Shown here in pieces: positions 22,606-29,363 of a stretch of 29,363 nucleotides of DNA. Within the stretch, counting starts at the first letter, position 1; each line of letters begins with the position of its first letter. The notes under the pieces are model-generated. The model worked only from the letters and a program-made list of their open reading frames with translations, was not told the DNA's origin and ran no database searches. A program made the position numbers and the translations under genes. The DNA lies in NCBI GenBank assembly GCA_900548515.1, contig URKU01000014.1:1-29363 (forward strand). The letters run 5' to 3'. This DNA comes from an uncultured Collinsella sp. GTDB taxonomy: Bacteria; Actinomycetota; Coriobacteriia; Coriobacteriales; Coriobacteriaceae.

Positions 22606-24369
22606 CTAGTGCTTACCGCCGTGGCTGTTGCGCCAGATCTCGCGACCCAGCATCAGTGCAAGCGCCAGCGCGCAGACGTAGCCGGCAAAGCCGATGACCG
22701 GAATGCCAAACACAACCGGCTCGATGCGTGCATAGTACACCACCGACGAACCGATAAACAGGCCAGCGATGACGATGGCCATCGACATGCGGTCGACGAT
22801 GGCGCCAATCTGGCGCAGCGCCTTGTCGCTACTCATAAGCTGCAGGTTCAGCTTGAGCTGGCCGCGCGTAAGCATGCGCGACGCCAGCCCCAGATACTCG
22901 GCCGCCTCGAGTGAACCCTTGGCCGCACGGTAGCTGCTCGCCGCAAAGTCGCGACCCATCTCACGCACGCGGGCATAGGTGCTCTTCTCGTTTTTGATAT
23001 GCGTCTGGATGATCTGGATCATGTTGACGTTGGGCATGTACTCGGTCAGCAGGCCCTCGAGCGTCACCATGCCGCGCGCGAACATTGTCACCACGCTCGG
23101 CAGCTCGACATCGTTCTTGCGCGCTAGGTTCACCAGCGAGGTCAAAAACTCGCCGATATCCAGGTCCTTAAGATCGAGGCCCGCAAAGTCGGCAACGATA
23201 AAGTCCAAGTCGGACAAAAAGGCCGAATGGTCGAGCTCGGCCGAATCGCCGCGCGTCACGGCAAAGCGCATGAGCGAATCCTTGAGCTTGGGCACGTCGC
23301 CCTCGGCCACGGCGAAAATCATGTCCTTGACGATACCGCGGTCGTGGCTCGACATGCGCCCGACCATGCCCAGATCAATAAAGTAGACGATGCCGTCCTT
23401 GAGGATGATGTTTCCCGCATGCGGATCGGCATGGAAAAAGCCGTCGTCGAGCACCTGCGTCGAATAGTCCTCGACAATCGTCGAGCCAATCTTCTCTAAG
23501 TCGTAGCCCTCGGCCACCAGGCGCTCAGGGTCGGCAATCGAGATGCCCTCGATGTAATCCATGACCACGACGTGTTCGGTGCACAGGTCCAAGTAGGACT
23601 TGGGGCACGACACGCCGCGCACGCTCTTATGGAACTCGTAGAAATCGTTGAGGTTTTTGGCCTCGGCCAAAAAGTTGGTCTCCTCGCGAAACGAGGTCCA
23701 CAGCTCCTCGACCACGCCGTGCAAGTCAACGAACTGATCGGTGTTGACGAACTTGGAGACGATGCGCACCACCGAGCGGATGATGTCGATGTCCTGGGCC
23801 ATGACCTGCTGCGCGCCGGGGCGCTGCACCTTGACGGCCACGTCCTCGCCCGTCACCAAGCGGGCACGGTGAACTTGCGCAAGAGAAGCACTTCCGAGCG
23901 GGTTGGGGTCGATCGCGTCGAACATCTCTCCCAGGCGCAAGCCGTATTCTTCTTCCAGACAACGGAGCACCACCTCGTATGGCACGGGCTCCACGTCGGA
24001 GCGCAGACGACGGAGCTCGTCGCAAAAGCGCTGCGGCAAGATCTCGGAGCGGTTGGCCAAAATCTGCCCCATCTTGACGAACATGGGGCCGAGCTCCTCG
24101 AGCAGGCGGCGCAGACGCACTGGCGTAAGGTTGTCCCACACACGGTATTTTTTGACGAGACGGACGATCTGCCCAATACGCTCGCGGCGACCCGCCGGCG
24201 TGAGCTGATATTCCTCGTCCGGCGCCATCGCGTCGGGCTCCTCGGGCACCATATCGACAGCGCGCGGCTTCTTGCGAGCGCCCGAGACGGCGGCATCGAC
24301 CTCATCGACAACCGCCGCCTCGTCACCCAGAGGATCTAGATTGTTGTAATCGGTGGTGGGATCTGCCAT
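22606..24369 (-). CDS. AarF/UbiB (ABC1/ADCK) family atypical kinase
   Basis: The product is 587 residues. Residues 1-75 are an acidic extension. The UbiB core follows: KMGQILANR (the KxGQ motif), GSASLAQVH (the Ala-rich loop replacing the Gly-loop), VAVKVQRPG (the ATP-binding lysine), VVMDYIEG, FFHADPHAGNI (catalytic loop) and YFIDLGMVG (metal-binding DFG-like). Two hydrophobic helices lie at the C-terminus (from about MAIVIAGLFIGSSVVYY to ALALALMLG), so it is membrane-anchored. In other bacteria the family supports quinone biosynthesis or lipid handling; in an anaerobe without an obvious ubiquinone pathway the role is open. It starts 8 nt after the phasin-like gene, so the two are translated as a pair. 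Confidence 0.92.
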   Translation of the reverse strand: MADPTTDYNNLDPLGDEAAVVDEVDAAVSGARKKPRAVDMVPEEPDAMAPDEEYQLTPAGRRERIGQIVRLVKKYRVWDNLTPVRLRRLLEELGPMFVKMGQILANRSEILPQRFCDELRRLRSDVEPVPYEVVLRCLEEEYGLRLGEMFDAIDPNPLGSASLAQVHRARLVTGEDVAVKVQRPGAQQVMAQDIDIIRSVVRIVSKFVNTDQFVDLHGVVEELWTSFREETNFLAEAKNLNDFYEFHKSVRGVSCPKSYLDLCTEHVVVMDYIEGISIADPERLVAEGYDLEKIGSTIVEDYSTQVLDDGFFHADPHAGNIILKDGIVYFIDLGMVGRMSSHDRGIVKDMIFAVAEGDVPKLKDSLMRFAVTRGDSAELDHSAFLSDLDFIVADFAGLDLKDLDIGEFLTSLVNLARKNDVELPSVVTMFARGMVTLEGLLTEYMPNVNMIQIIQTHIKNEKSTYARVREMGRDFAASSYRAAKGSLEAAEYLGLASRMLTRGQLKLNLQLMSSDKALRQIGAIVDRMSMAIVIAGLFIGSSVVYYARIEPVVFGIPVIGFAGYVCALALALMLGREIWRNSHGGKH

Positions 24370-24377
24370 CTGCGCTA

Positions 24378-24794
24378 CTACTCGGCCTCTTCGGCATCCT
24401 CTGCGTCGTCGGGCTCAACGGACTCGACGGGCACCGAGGTCACGTTGTCCTCGACCGAATCGACAATGTCGCGCACGTGAGCCAGGAAGGCGGTACGCTC
24501 GGGGGCGGCCATGACGCGGACGCGAGCAAGGATGAGCTCGTCGAGCACGCGCTGCGCCGCGGTCTCGCCCTGCATGCCCAGGCGCTCAGTCAGGTCGGAG
24601 ATGGTGCCGCCGGCCTGCTCAAACATATCGGATACGCTGCGGGCGATATCGGGGGTGTCGGCGTCCTTGCGCACCTGCTCGCCCTTGGCGTTGAGGTCGT
24701 CAAGGACCTTCTTGCCTCCCTCGACGGCAACGGCGGCAGCGCCAAAGCCCACGTTGATGGCGCCGTTAACAAGCTGATCGAATTTCATAACCAT
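24378..24794 (-). CDS. Small phasin-like helical protein paired with the UbiB kinase
   Basis: The product is 138 residues. Start 24794 is chosen because GGAG lies 6 nt upstream; a second ATG follows two codons later. The N-terminal amphipathic region (LVNGAINVGFGAAAVAVEGGKKVLDDL) followed by polar helices resembles phasin or granule-associated-type proteins. The middle includes ARSVSDMFEQAGGTISDLTERL and the tail is acidic. It may coat or contact the membrane or lipid surfaces. Only 8 nt separate it from the kinase gene downstream, so a shared function with the kinase is likely; the phasin likeness is from pattern only. Confidence 0.75.
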   Translation of the reverse strand: MVMKFDQLVNGAINVGFGAAAVAVEGGKKVLDDLNAKGEQVRKDADTPDIARSVSDMFEQAGGTISDLTERLGMQGETAAQRVLDELILARVRVMAAPERTAFLAHVRDIVDSVEDNVTSVPVESVEPDDAEDAEEAE

Positions 24795-24865
24795 GGTTGG
24801 CTCCAATCATGAACAACTGCATTGGCCTTCTTGTACCCAAGATCGCGCGAAAGCGACAAAGCGTT

Positions 24866-26389
24866 TTATCTCACATTGTCGTTCATCGCGAAGGAGTTCT
24901 TCATGGCACAGCTCGTGGTGTAGAGCACCTTGCCCAGCAGAGCATCGGTCTCCACGCGCACAAGCTCGGCGAAGGCCTCGTTGGCGCGTGCCAGCTCGGC
25001 GGGCACCTCGGCCTCGGGCAGAGCGGCTACGGCAGCGTCGACGTCATGGATCTGCTTGTGGCCCATGCCACCGACCTTCTCCTGATAATCCTCGACCGCG
25101 CGGCCGCACTCATGGAAGCGAACATCGGCCAAGGCACCGATCAGGCGATTTGCCCAATAGAAATTCTCGGACGTCACGCGAGCCTGCGTGTCGGCATAGT
25201 ACTCGGGCATGGTCTCGACGTTGGCGTACAGCGGAACCAGCGCGTTAAACGAGTTGGAGCCAAAGGCCATCCACTGCACGGCGCGGTAGGCCGGCTGCGC
25301 ATAGGGGCGCAGCTGCAACACGGCGAGCTGGCTGTTGCGATTGATGCCGATGGGGCGATAGGCGCCACGCGTAGCGGGCGTGCCCTTGCTGCCGTAGCAG
25401 TCGTACTCCGTGCCCTGGTAGTGGCTCGAAAGCACGTACTTGGTGTCCTCGATGGTCACCTTGCGCTCGGGCACACGGCTCCAGGGGATGTCGTCGCTCT
25501 CGGGCGTGTAGTCGGCATCGGGGCCGTCCCACACGTCGCTGGGGTTAAGGCAGCGCTGCATGTACCAGGCGCGCGGCGTGTTGTAAACGTGGTCGCTGTC
25601 ACTGTGCGAGCCAAAGGCCTCGCGCGGGTTAAAGACCGCGGCCGGACCGTCGCCCTCGACGCCCAGCGTCAGGTCCAGATGCCACTCGGCCATCCAGGAG
25701 CGCAGGTCGGCGGAGCACATGTGGTCGGCCTGGGCGCCCTCAGCGTCATCCAGGTCAAAGCTGTCGATACCCAGTTGGTTGGGCATGGTCACATAGGCGT
25801 CGTCGGGCACGCGCTTGGCGATCCAGTGGTGGCCGCCGATGGTCTCGAGCCACCAGATCTCGTCCACGTCGCTAAAGGCGATGCCGTTGTTCTCGTAGGT
25901 GCCATAGCGCTCGAGCAGGTCGCCCAGGATACGCACGCCGTCGCGGGCGGACTTAGCGTACGGCAGGACCAGGGTCACCATGTCCTCCTCGCCCAGGCCG
26001 CCGGGCTGCGCCGGAACGTAGCCGTCCTCGCCCTCGTTGCCCTTGGCAGGCACGTAGTCGACGAGCGGGTCGGCGCCGCGAACGCGCTCGTTGGTGGTGA
26101 GCGTCTCGGTTGCGGACATACCCACGTTGAGCTCGTTGAATCCGGCCTCTGCCCAGATGCCGTGACCGGGGATAACGTCGGGGACGCTCGTGTAGCGCAT
26201 GGGATTATCGGGCAGCTCAATCGTCAGATGGCTCAGAACACTCGTGTAGACGCGCGGCTGCTCGTCGGGATGCACCACGCGCATACGCTTGGGCTCAAAC
26301 ACCCCGTTGGACGAATCCTCGTTGCGGGCGACCAGCGTCGACCCGTCATAGCTCGCGTTCTTACCAACCAAAATCGTTGTGCACGGCAT
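24866..26389 (-). CDS. C69 family dipeptidase (PepD-like)
   Basis: The product is 507 residues. The start at 26389 is chosen because AAGGAGG is 6 nt upstream; the ATG at 26395 touches the ribosome site itself. The N-terminus MPCTTILVGKNASYDGSTLVARNED is the family signature of the Ntn-hydrolase dipeptidases, and the Cys at position 3 is the expected nucleophile. Other family blocks are GHGIWAEAGFNELNVGMSATET, ERYGTYENNGIAFSD and DEIWWLETIGGHHW. No signal peptide is seen, so it is cytoplasmic and should release amino acids from dipeptides. The gene is monocistronic, with the MITE-like element 88 nt upstream of its start. Confidence 0.93.
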   Translation of the reverse strand: MPCTTILVGKNASYDGSTLVARNEDSSNGVFEPKRMRVVHPDEQPRVYTSVLSHLTIELPDNPMRYTSVPDVIPGHGIWAEAGFNELNVGMSATETLTTNERVRGADPLVDYVPAKGNEGEDGYVPAQPGGLGEEDMVTLVLPYAKSARDGVRILGDLLERYGTYENNGIAFSDVDEIWWLETIGGHHWIAKRVPDDAYVTMPNQLGIDSFDLDDAEGAQADHMCSADLRSWMAEWHLDLTLGVEGDGPAAVFNPREAFGSHSDSDHVYNTPRAWYMQRCLNPSDVWDGPDADYTPESDDIPWSRVPERKVTIEDTKYVLSSHYQGTEYDCYGSKGTPATRGAYRPIGINRNSQLAVLQLRPYAQPAYRAVQWMAFGSNSFNALVPLYANVETMPEYYADTQARVTSENFYWANRLIGALADVRFHECGRAVEDYQEKVGGMGHKQIHDVDAAVAALPEAEVPAELARANEAFAELVRVETDALLGKVLYTTSCAMKNSFAMNDNVR

Positions 26390-26476
26390 GCGCATCCTCC
26401 TTGAGCGAAGAAATCAAACGGTAACAGTGTATCGCTTCGACACAAAAAGGGCGAAACCGCGACCCCAGCAACCCTT

Positions 26477-26706
26477 GTGGTCAAAAAATGCCAAATATGA
26501 GTACTGTCACCAATTTAGTAGCAGCAAATCCCGCTATCTTGGACGCCAGAAATCCCCACTTGTCCAAAAGTTGAACAAAGTAATTCCACATGTGTTCAAT
26601 ATTAGAGACTCCCTAATGATATTCACTATCATTAGGGAGTCAAAACTACCTCAAAGATATGTAACCAACGAGGCAACAGTACTCATATTTGGCATTTTTT
26701 GACCAC
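26477..26706. mobile_element. MITE-like element with perfect 31-bp terminal inverted repeats
   Basis: The ends 26477-26507 and 26676-26706 are exact reverse complements over 31 bp, beginning GTGGTCAAAAAATGCC. The element is 230 bp, much more AT-rich than its surroundings and without a supportable gene. In its middle is a further 14-bp perfect hairpin (26607-26620 with 26628-26641, 7-nt loop). No clear target-site duplication is seen at the edges. Size, terminal repeats and lack of coding sequence fit a non-autonomous transposable element. It fills the gap between folD (minus, stop 26745) and the dipeptidase gene and so sits in the dipeptidase upstream region. Confidence 0.8.
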
Positions 26707-26744
26707 GGGGTATCTAACCAACCCCCCAAACGTCCTCCAAACGC

Positions 26745-27599
26745 CTATTTTACCGCGCGTTCGGCCGCCTCGATCACGTGCTTGGCGAGAATCGCCGTCG
26801 TCACGGCGCCCACGCCACCCGGGACAGGCGTGATTGCGCCAGCAATCGGCTCCGCGGCATCAAAATCGACGTCACCGACCAACTTACCGGCCGCCTCGTC
26901 CCAGTTAATGCCCACATCGATGACCGTCTGGCCCTCACGAACCGCATCCGCACCAATCGTGCGCGCGCGTCCGACTGCGGCGACCACAATATCGGCAGCA
27001 CGGCATTCGGCAGCAAGGTCGCGCGTGTGCGTGTGGCACGTCGTCACGGTAGCATTGCGCGCCGTAAGCATGGCGGCAACAGGACGGCCAATTACCAGCG
27101 AGCGACCGACAACGGCAACCTTGGCACCGTCCAGCTCAACGCCATAGTGATCCAGAATCGCCAGAACGGCTTCGGCCGTGCAAGGGGCAAAACCCTCACC
27201 GCGGCCCGAAAGCGTCGTAAGCAGCGAAGCCGGCGTCATCGAGTCAACGTCCTTGGCGGGATCGAGCTCCGCGGCAACGGCGTCCTCGTCAAGGCCGGCG
27301 GGCAGCGGACGGAACAGCAGGCAGCCATGAACAGCCGAATCGGCATTGATGTCCCCAATCGCCGCCAACAACTCGTCCTGCGAAACATCGGCAGGAAGCA
27401 AAACGCGGCGAGCTTTAATGCCCACCTTTTCGCAGCGCTTGAGGGCGCCACGCTCGTAGGACAGGTCGTCCTCGCGCTCGCCCACACGCACGATAGCAAG
27501 CGTCGGAACAACGCCCTGTTCGCGCAGGGCGGCGCAGCGAGCGGCTAGTTTCTCGGTCAACGCACGGGCGACGGGAGCACCCTTTAGCAGATCAGCCAT
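26745..27599 (-). CDS. folD: FolD, methylenetetrahydrofolate dehydrogenase with a degenerate cyclohydrolase site
   Basis: The product is 284 residues. FolD normally oxidises 5,10-methylene-THF to methenyl-THF and hydrolyses it to 10-formyl-THF. Start 27599 follows GGAAGAGGGG and lies 2 nt after the fchA stop. Family blocks are present: KDVDS (116-120), APCTAEAVL, VVGRSLVIGRP (the NAD(P) site), TTCHTHT, DVGIN, GDVDF and TPVPGGVGAVT. In the active site Tyr48 is kept, but the catalytic Lys (four residues later, Lys56 in human, Lys54 in E. coli) is Ala52, and the conserved Gln of VQLPLP is Phe96 (LLFRPLP). Those residues are needed for cyclohydrolase activity, so this is probably a dehydrogenase only, with FchA doing the next step. 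Confidence 0.95.
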   Translation of the reverse strand: MADLLKGAPVARALTEKLAARCAALREQGVVPTLAIVRVGEREDDLSYERGALKRCEKVGIKARRVLLPADVSQDELLAAIGDINADSAVHGCLLFRPLPAGLDEDAVAAELDPAKDVDSMTPASLLTTLSGRGEGFAPCTAEAVLAILDHYGVELDGAKVAVVGRSLVIGRPVAAMLTARNATVTTCHTHTRDLAAECRAADIVVAAVGRARTIGADAVREGQTVIDVGINWDEAAGKLVGDVDFDAAEPIAGAITPVPGGVGAVTTAILAKHVIEAAERAVK

Positions 27600-27601
27600 G
27601 G

Positions 27602-28234
27602 CTATCCCCTCTTCCTTGCAGCGTCGGCGGCACGGCGCGCCAGCGCATCGGCGCGCGGCAGCCACGTATCCAGCAGTTCATCGCACGCCGCCTCGAGCTC
27701 CTCGGCGCGGGCGCGATCCTTCATGGACGTGGTATTGGCAAAGAGCGTCAGGCTCGCACCCTGCATGGCGGCGCGGCAGAAGACGGCGCCGCATGCCACA
27801 TCGGACAGCAGTTGACGCGAGCCCTTATCGGCCATGTCCTCGAGTAGCGCCAGCGCACGCCCGCAGGCATCCATGATGCGGTACGGCGGCATGGCGGCCA
27901 CGTGCAGCGCATCTTGAATCGCAGCGGTTCGAGCCGGGTCATCGCGCGGAATACCGTATGCGGCAGACACCTGCCCGTAGGCACGGACATCCTCGGCAAC
28001 CAAGTCGACAAGCTCCTGGGCCAACTCATCTGCCTGGGCAAACGCGCGCGTCAGATCATCCGCGCGATCGGCAAGCGCGGGATTGGTTGCCCCGTAGCGG
28101 GCGACCATCCCGCACAGCGAGGCGCCCAGCGCGCCCACAAAGGCGCTCGCGCTGCCGCCACCGGGAACGGGCTCGCGCGCAGCCAGTGCCTCGGCAAAAC
28201 CGCGACAGGTTTTATCCATCATCTCTTGGCTCAT
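27602..28234 (-). CDS. fchA: Cyclodeaminase/cyclohydrolase family protein (FchA-like)
   Basis: The product is 210 residues of the FTCD_C/FchA family, whose members hydrolyse methenyl-THF to 10-formyl-THF or act as formimino-THF cyclodeaminase. The family signature EPVPGGGSASAFVGALGASL lies at about 21-40; the rest is helical, including EDVRAYGQVSAAYGIP and AMPPYRIM. The start at 28234 is favoured by GAAGG 9-10 nt upstream; ATG 28240 is possible. It is directly upstream of folD with a 2-nt gap, so the two are translationally coupled and supply successive one-carbon steps. No histidine-degradation genes are nearby, which favours the cyclohydrolase role. Confidence 0.9.
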   Translation of the reverse strand: MSQEMMDKTCRGFAEALAAREPVPGGGSASAFVGALGASLCGMVARYGATNPALADRADDLTRAFAQADELAQELVDLVAEDVRAYGQVSAAYGIPRDDPARTAAIQDALHVAAMPPYRIMDACGRALALLEDMADKGSRQLLSDVACGAVFCRAAMQGASLTLFANTTSMKDRARAEELEAACDELLDTWLPRADALARRAADAARKRG

Positions 28235-28395
28235 ACGCATGCACCTTCAAGTCATATACATCGGTCGTGTGGCAACCGCCTGCCGACCGTATCGATCACA
28301 TAATGGTGCTAAGTCTAGCCCATAAGCACACGAGCGTCAGCGTACCTGGCCATCGCGGATTTCTATGGCACGCGATAGGCGGCGGCAACGCAAAC

Positions 28396-28412
28396 ATGGG
28401 ACACATGGCCCA
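28396..28412. repeat. 17-bp direct repeat, copy 1, upstream of the lipoprotein gene
   Basis: ATGGGACACATGGCCCA is identical to the last 17 bases of the window (29347-29363). It lies in the 375-nt gap 28235-28609, which also holds a possible promoter for the lipoprotein gene (CTGACA at 28427-28432 and CTATAA at 28451-28456, 18 nt apart). I see no gene in this gap. Confidence 0.55.
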
Positions 28413-28609
28413 CCTTTCGAGACTCTCTGACAGCACAAACCGGGGCATATCTATAAGCAAGGAGCCCGTTGGGGCACGGCTGCGCAACGGCCGCAAACCA
28501 CGAACGGAGGTATTAACGCACCCGCACAAAGACATCCGCCGCAAACGGAAACAGCGCCCCAGCAGCATGCGGTGCCGCGATGTCACCGACAGACAAGGAG
28601 GACGCCACT

Positions 28610-29208
28610 ATGAAGAAAAAGACCCTATCGATCCTTTCCCTTTGCATCGCCCTCTTTGCCGCGCTTGCCCTTGTGGGCTGCGGCGGAAGCGCATCGGGCG
28701 GAGGCAGCGCCGCCAAGAGCGAGGGCAAGGAAAAGGCCCCGTCGCCGAGAAGACCGACTTTATCTGGTTTAAGGTCGAGATGCCCGAAGGCGTCGGCGTA
28801 AGCGACTCCGCCGGTAAGAACGCCAACAGAGTCCATCTCACCTTCCCCGAGAACGAGAACACCACGGTCGACCAATTCATCCCCGTTTGGCAAGAGAAGA
28901 TGACGGCCGAAGAGTCCTTTGCCGAGCAGGCCGAAAGGCATACGGGGACGTTCCAGTGGGAAGACGGCGACCCCGTCGAGCACAACGGCAGGACATGGCT
29001 CACCGGAACGTACAAGGACAACAGCGGCACCTCAACCATGCTCTTTACCGACGTTGAGCCGGGAAGCATCTACATCCTCATCCCGAACTTCGACCAGCAT
29101 AAGAAAGAAGCCGAGGCACTCCTCAACTCCATCGAGTTCCCTGACGACATGAAGGAGGCTGTGAAAGAGGCCCGCGGCGTCGAGATTTCGAGCATCGAGA
29201 TCAAGTAG
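28610..29208 (+). pseudogene. Lipoprotein gene with a one-base frameshift
   Basis: ATG 28610 follows AAGGAGG at about 8 nt and opens a clear lipoprotein signal: MKKKTLSILSLCIALFAALALVGC, with lipobox LVGC and a Gly/Ser tether. After about 43 residues the reading frame is lost at the CCCC run 28737-28740. The other frame continues cleanly from GTC 28741 (VAEKTDFIWFKVEMPEG) to the stop at 29208. One extra C would restore a protein of about 199 residues. The C-terminal part is polar and beta-rich (TWLTGTYKDNSGTSTML, SIYILIPNFDQH), with no family recognised; it may be a small secreted sensing or binding domain. Either the gene is truly broken or the assembly lost one C; the downstream frame shows no decay, so the break is recent or artificial. 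Confidence 0.8.
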
Positions 29209-29265
29209 CAATTGTCCACGCACGCCCGTGCTCGCGCTCCATTAAAAGCGTGGGCACCAAACCCC

Positions 29266-29300
29266 GGGGAGGGCCGACAGCATCGGCCCTCCCCTCTTTT
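29266..29300 (+). terminator. Rho-independent terminator after the lipoprotein gene
   Basis: A 12-bp stem (GGGGAGGGCCGA at 29266-29277 with 29283-29294) has a 5-nt loop and a TCTTTT tail. It lies 57 nt after the stop and shows that the lipoprotein gene is, or recently was, a transcribed unit. Confidence 0.88.
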
Positions 29301-29346
29301 GCGTCCGCGCATATTGCCACTTAACGGCGCAAATCCGGCCCCCAGA

Positions 29347-29363
29347 ATGGGACACATGGCCCA
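29347..29363. repeat. 17-bp direct repeat, copy 2, at the window edge
   Basis: This is an exact copy of 28396-28412, cut off by the end of the window, so the true repeat may be longer. It comes after the terminator of the lipoprotein gene. A second, similar gene unit may begin just outside the window. Confidence 0.5.

Noticed and set aside
26607..26641. Fur- or DtxR-like operator in the AT-rich palindrome
   Set aside because: The palindrome matches neither consensus well and is better explained as the inner hairpin of the MITE-like element.
26379..26702. 107-codon plus-strand frame across the MITE-like element
   Set aside because: It runs through both the dipeptidase start region and the inverted repeats and has no ribosome site or recognisable protein features.
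27958..29208. Single 416-codon plus-strand gene spanning the fchA antisense region and the lipoprotein end
   Set aside because: The first two thirds are antisense to fchA or non-coding and Arg/His/Pro-rich; only the last 155 codons are real, as the displaced frame of the lipoprotein gene.

Overview
The window is GC-rich bacterial chromosome with dense, short-gapped genes. Gene content (queH-queA, class III fructose-bisphosphatase, folD next to a cyclodeaminase-family cyclohydrolase, tandem gtrA genes, a very large DUF4430 surface protein, and a short-chain dehydrogenase resembling bile-acid 12alpha-hydroxysteroid dehydrogenase) fits an anaerobic gut actinobacterium of the Coriobacteriia, probably Collinsella or a close relative. 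The genus is inferred from gene style, not from a marker gene. No rRNA, tRNA, CRISPR array or transposase gene was seen.

Layout. 1-3456: a minus-strand SDR gene with a structured repeat just after its stop, a divergent tail-anchored coiled-coil gene, and a repeat-rich gap ending in a second copy of the same structured repeat just after queA. 3454-5948 (minus): a zincin-like membrane protein, queH and queA; the last two carry the last two steps of queuosine synthesis. 6082-9374 (plus): a divergent methionyl-tRNA synthetase-like gene and a NOP2/Sun-family RNA m5C methyltransferase. 9399-11824: a 56-residue membrane protein, an unassigned TIM-barrel-like protein and a DegV protein. 12145-15161 (plus): fbp and two gtrA genes.

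The most striking part is 15320-22528 (minus). A promoter and a cobalamin riboswitch precede a gene for a surface protein of about 1,986 residues with Ig-like repeats, four tandem DUF4430 (transcobalamin C-terminal-like) domains, a beta-propeller, an InlB-type repeat and a C-terminal membrane anchor. A second gene follows without a gap and encodes a membrane-anchored single DUF4430 domain. Together they look like a B12-repressed cell-surface system for capturing cobalamin or a related corrinoid; this function is inferred.

22606-28234 (minus) holds a UbiB-family kinase with a phasin-like partner, a C69 dipeptidase, a 230-bp MITE-like element with perfect 31-bp terminal inverted repeats, and a tightly coupled fchA-folD pair. 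FolD lacks two residues needed for cyclohydrolase activity, and FchA would supply that activity. The window ends with a lipoprotein gene broken by a one-base frameshift and flanked by a 17-bp direct repeat.
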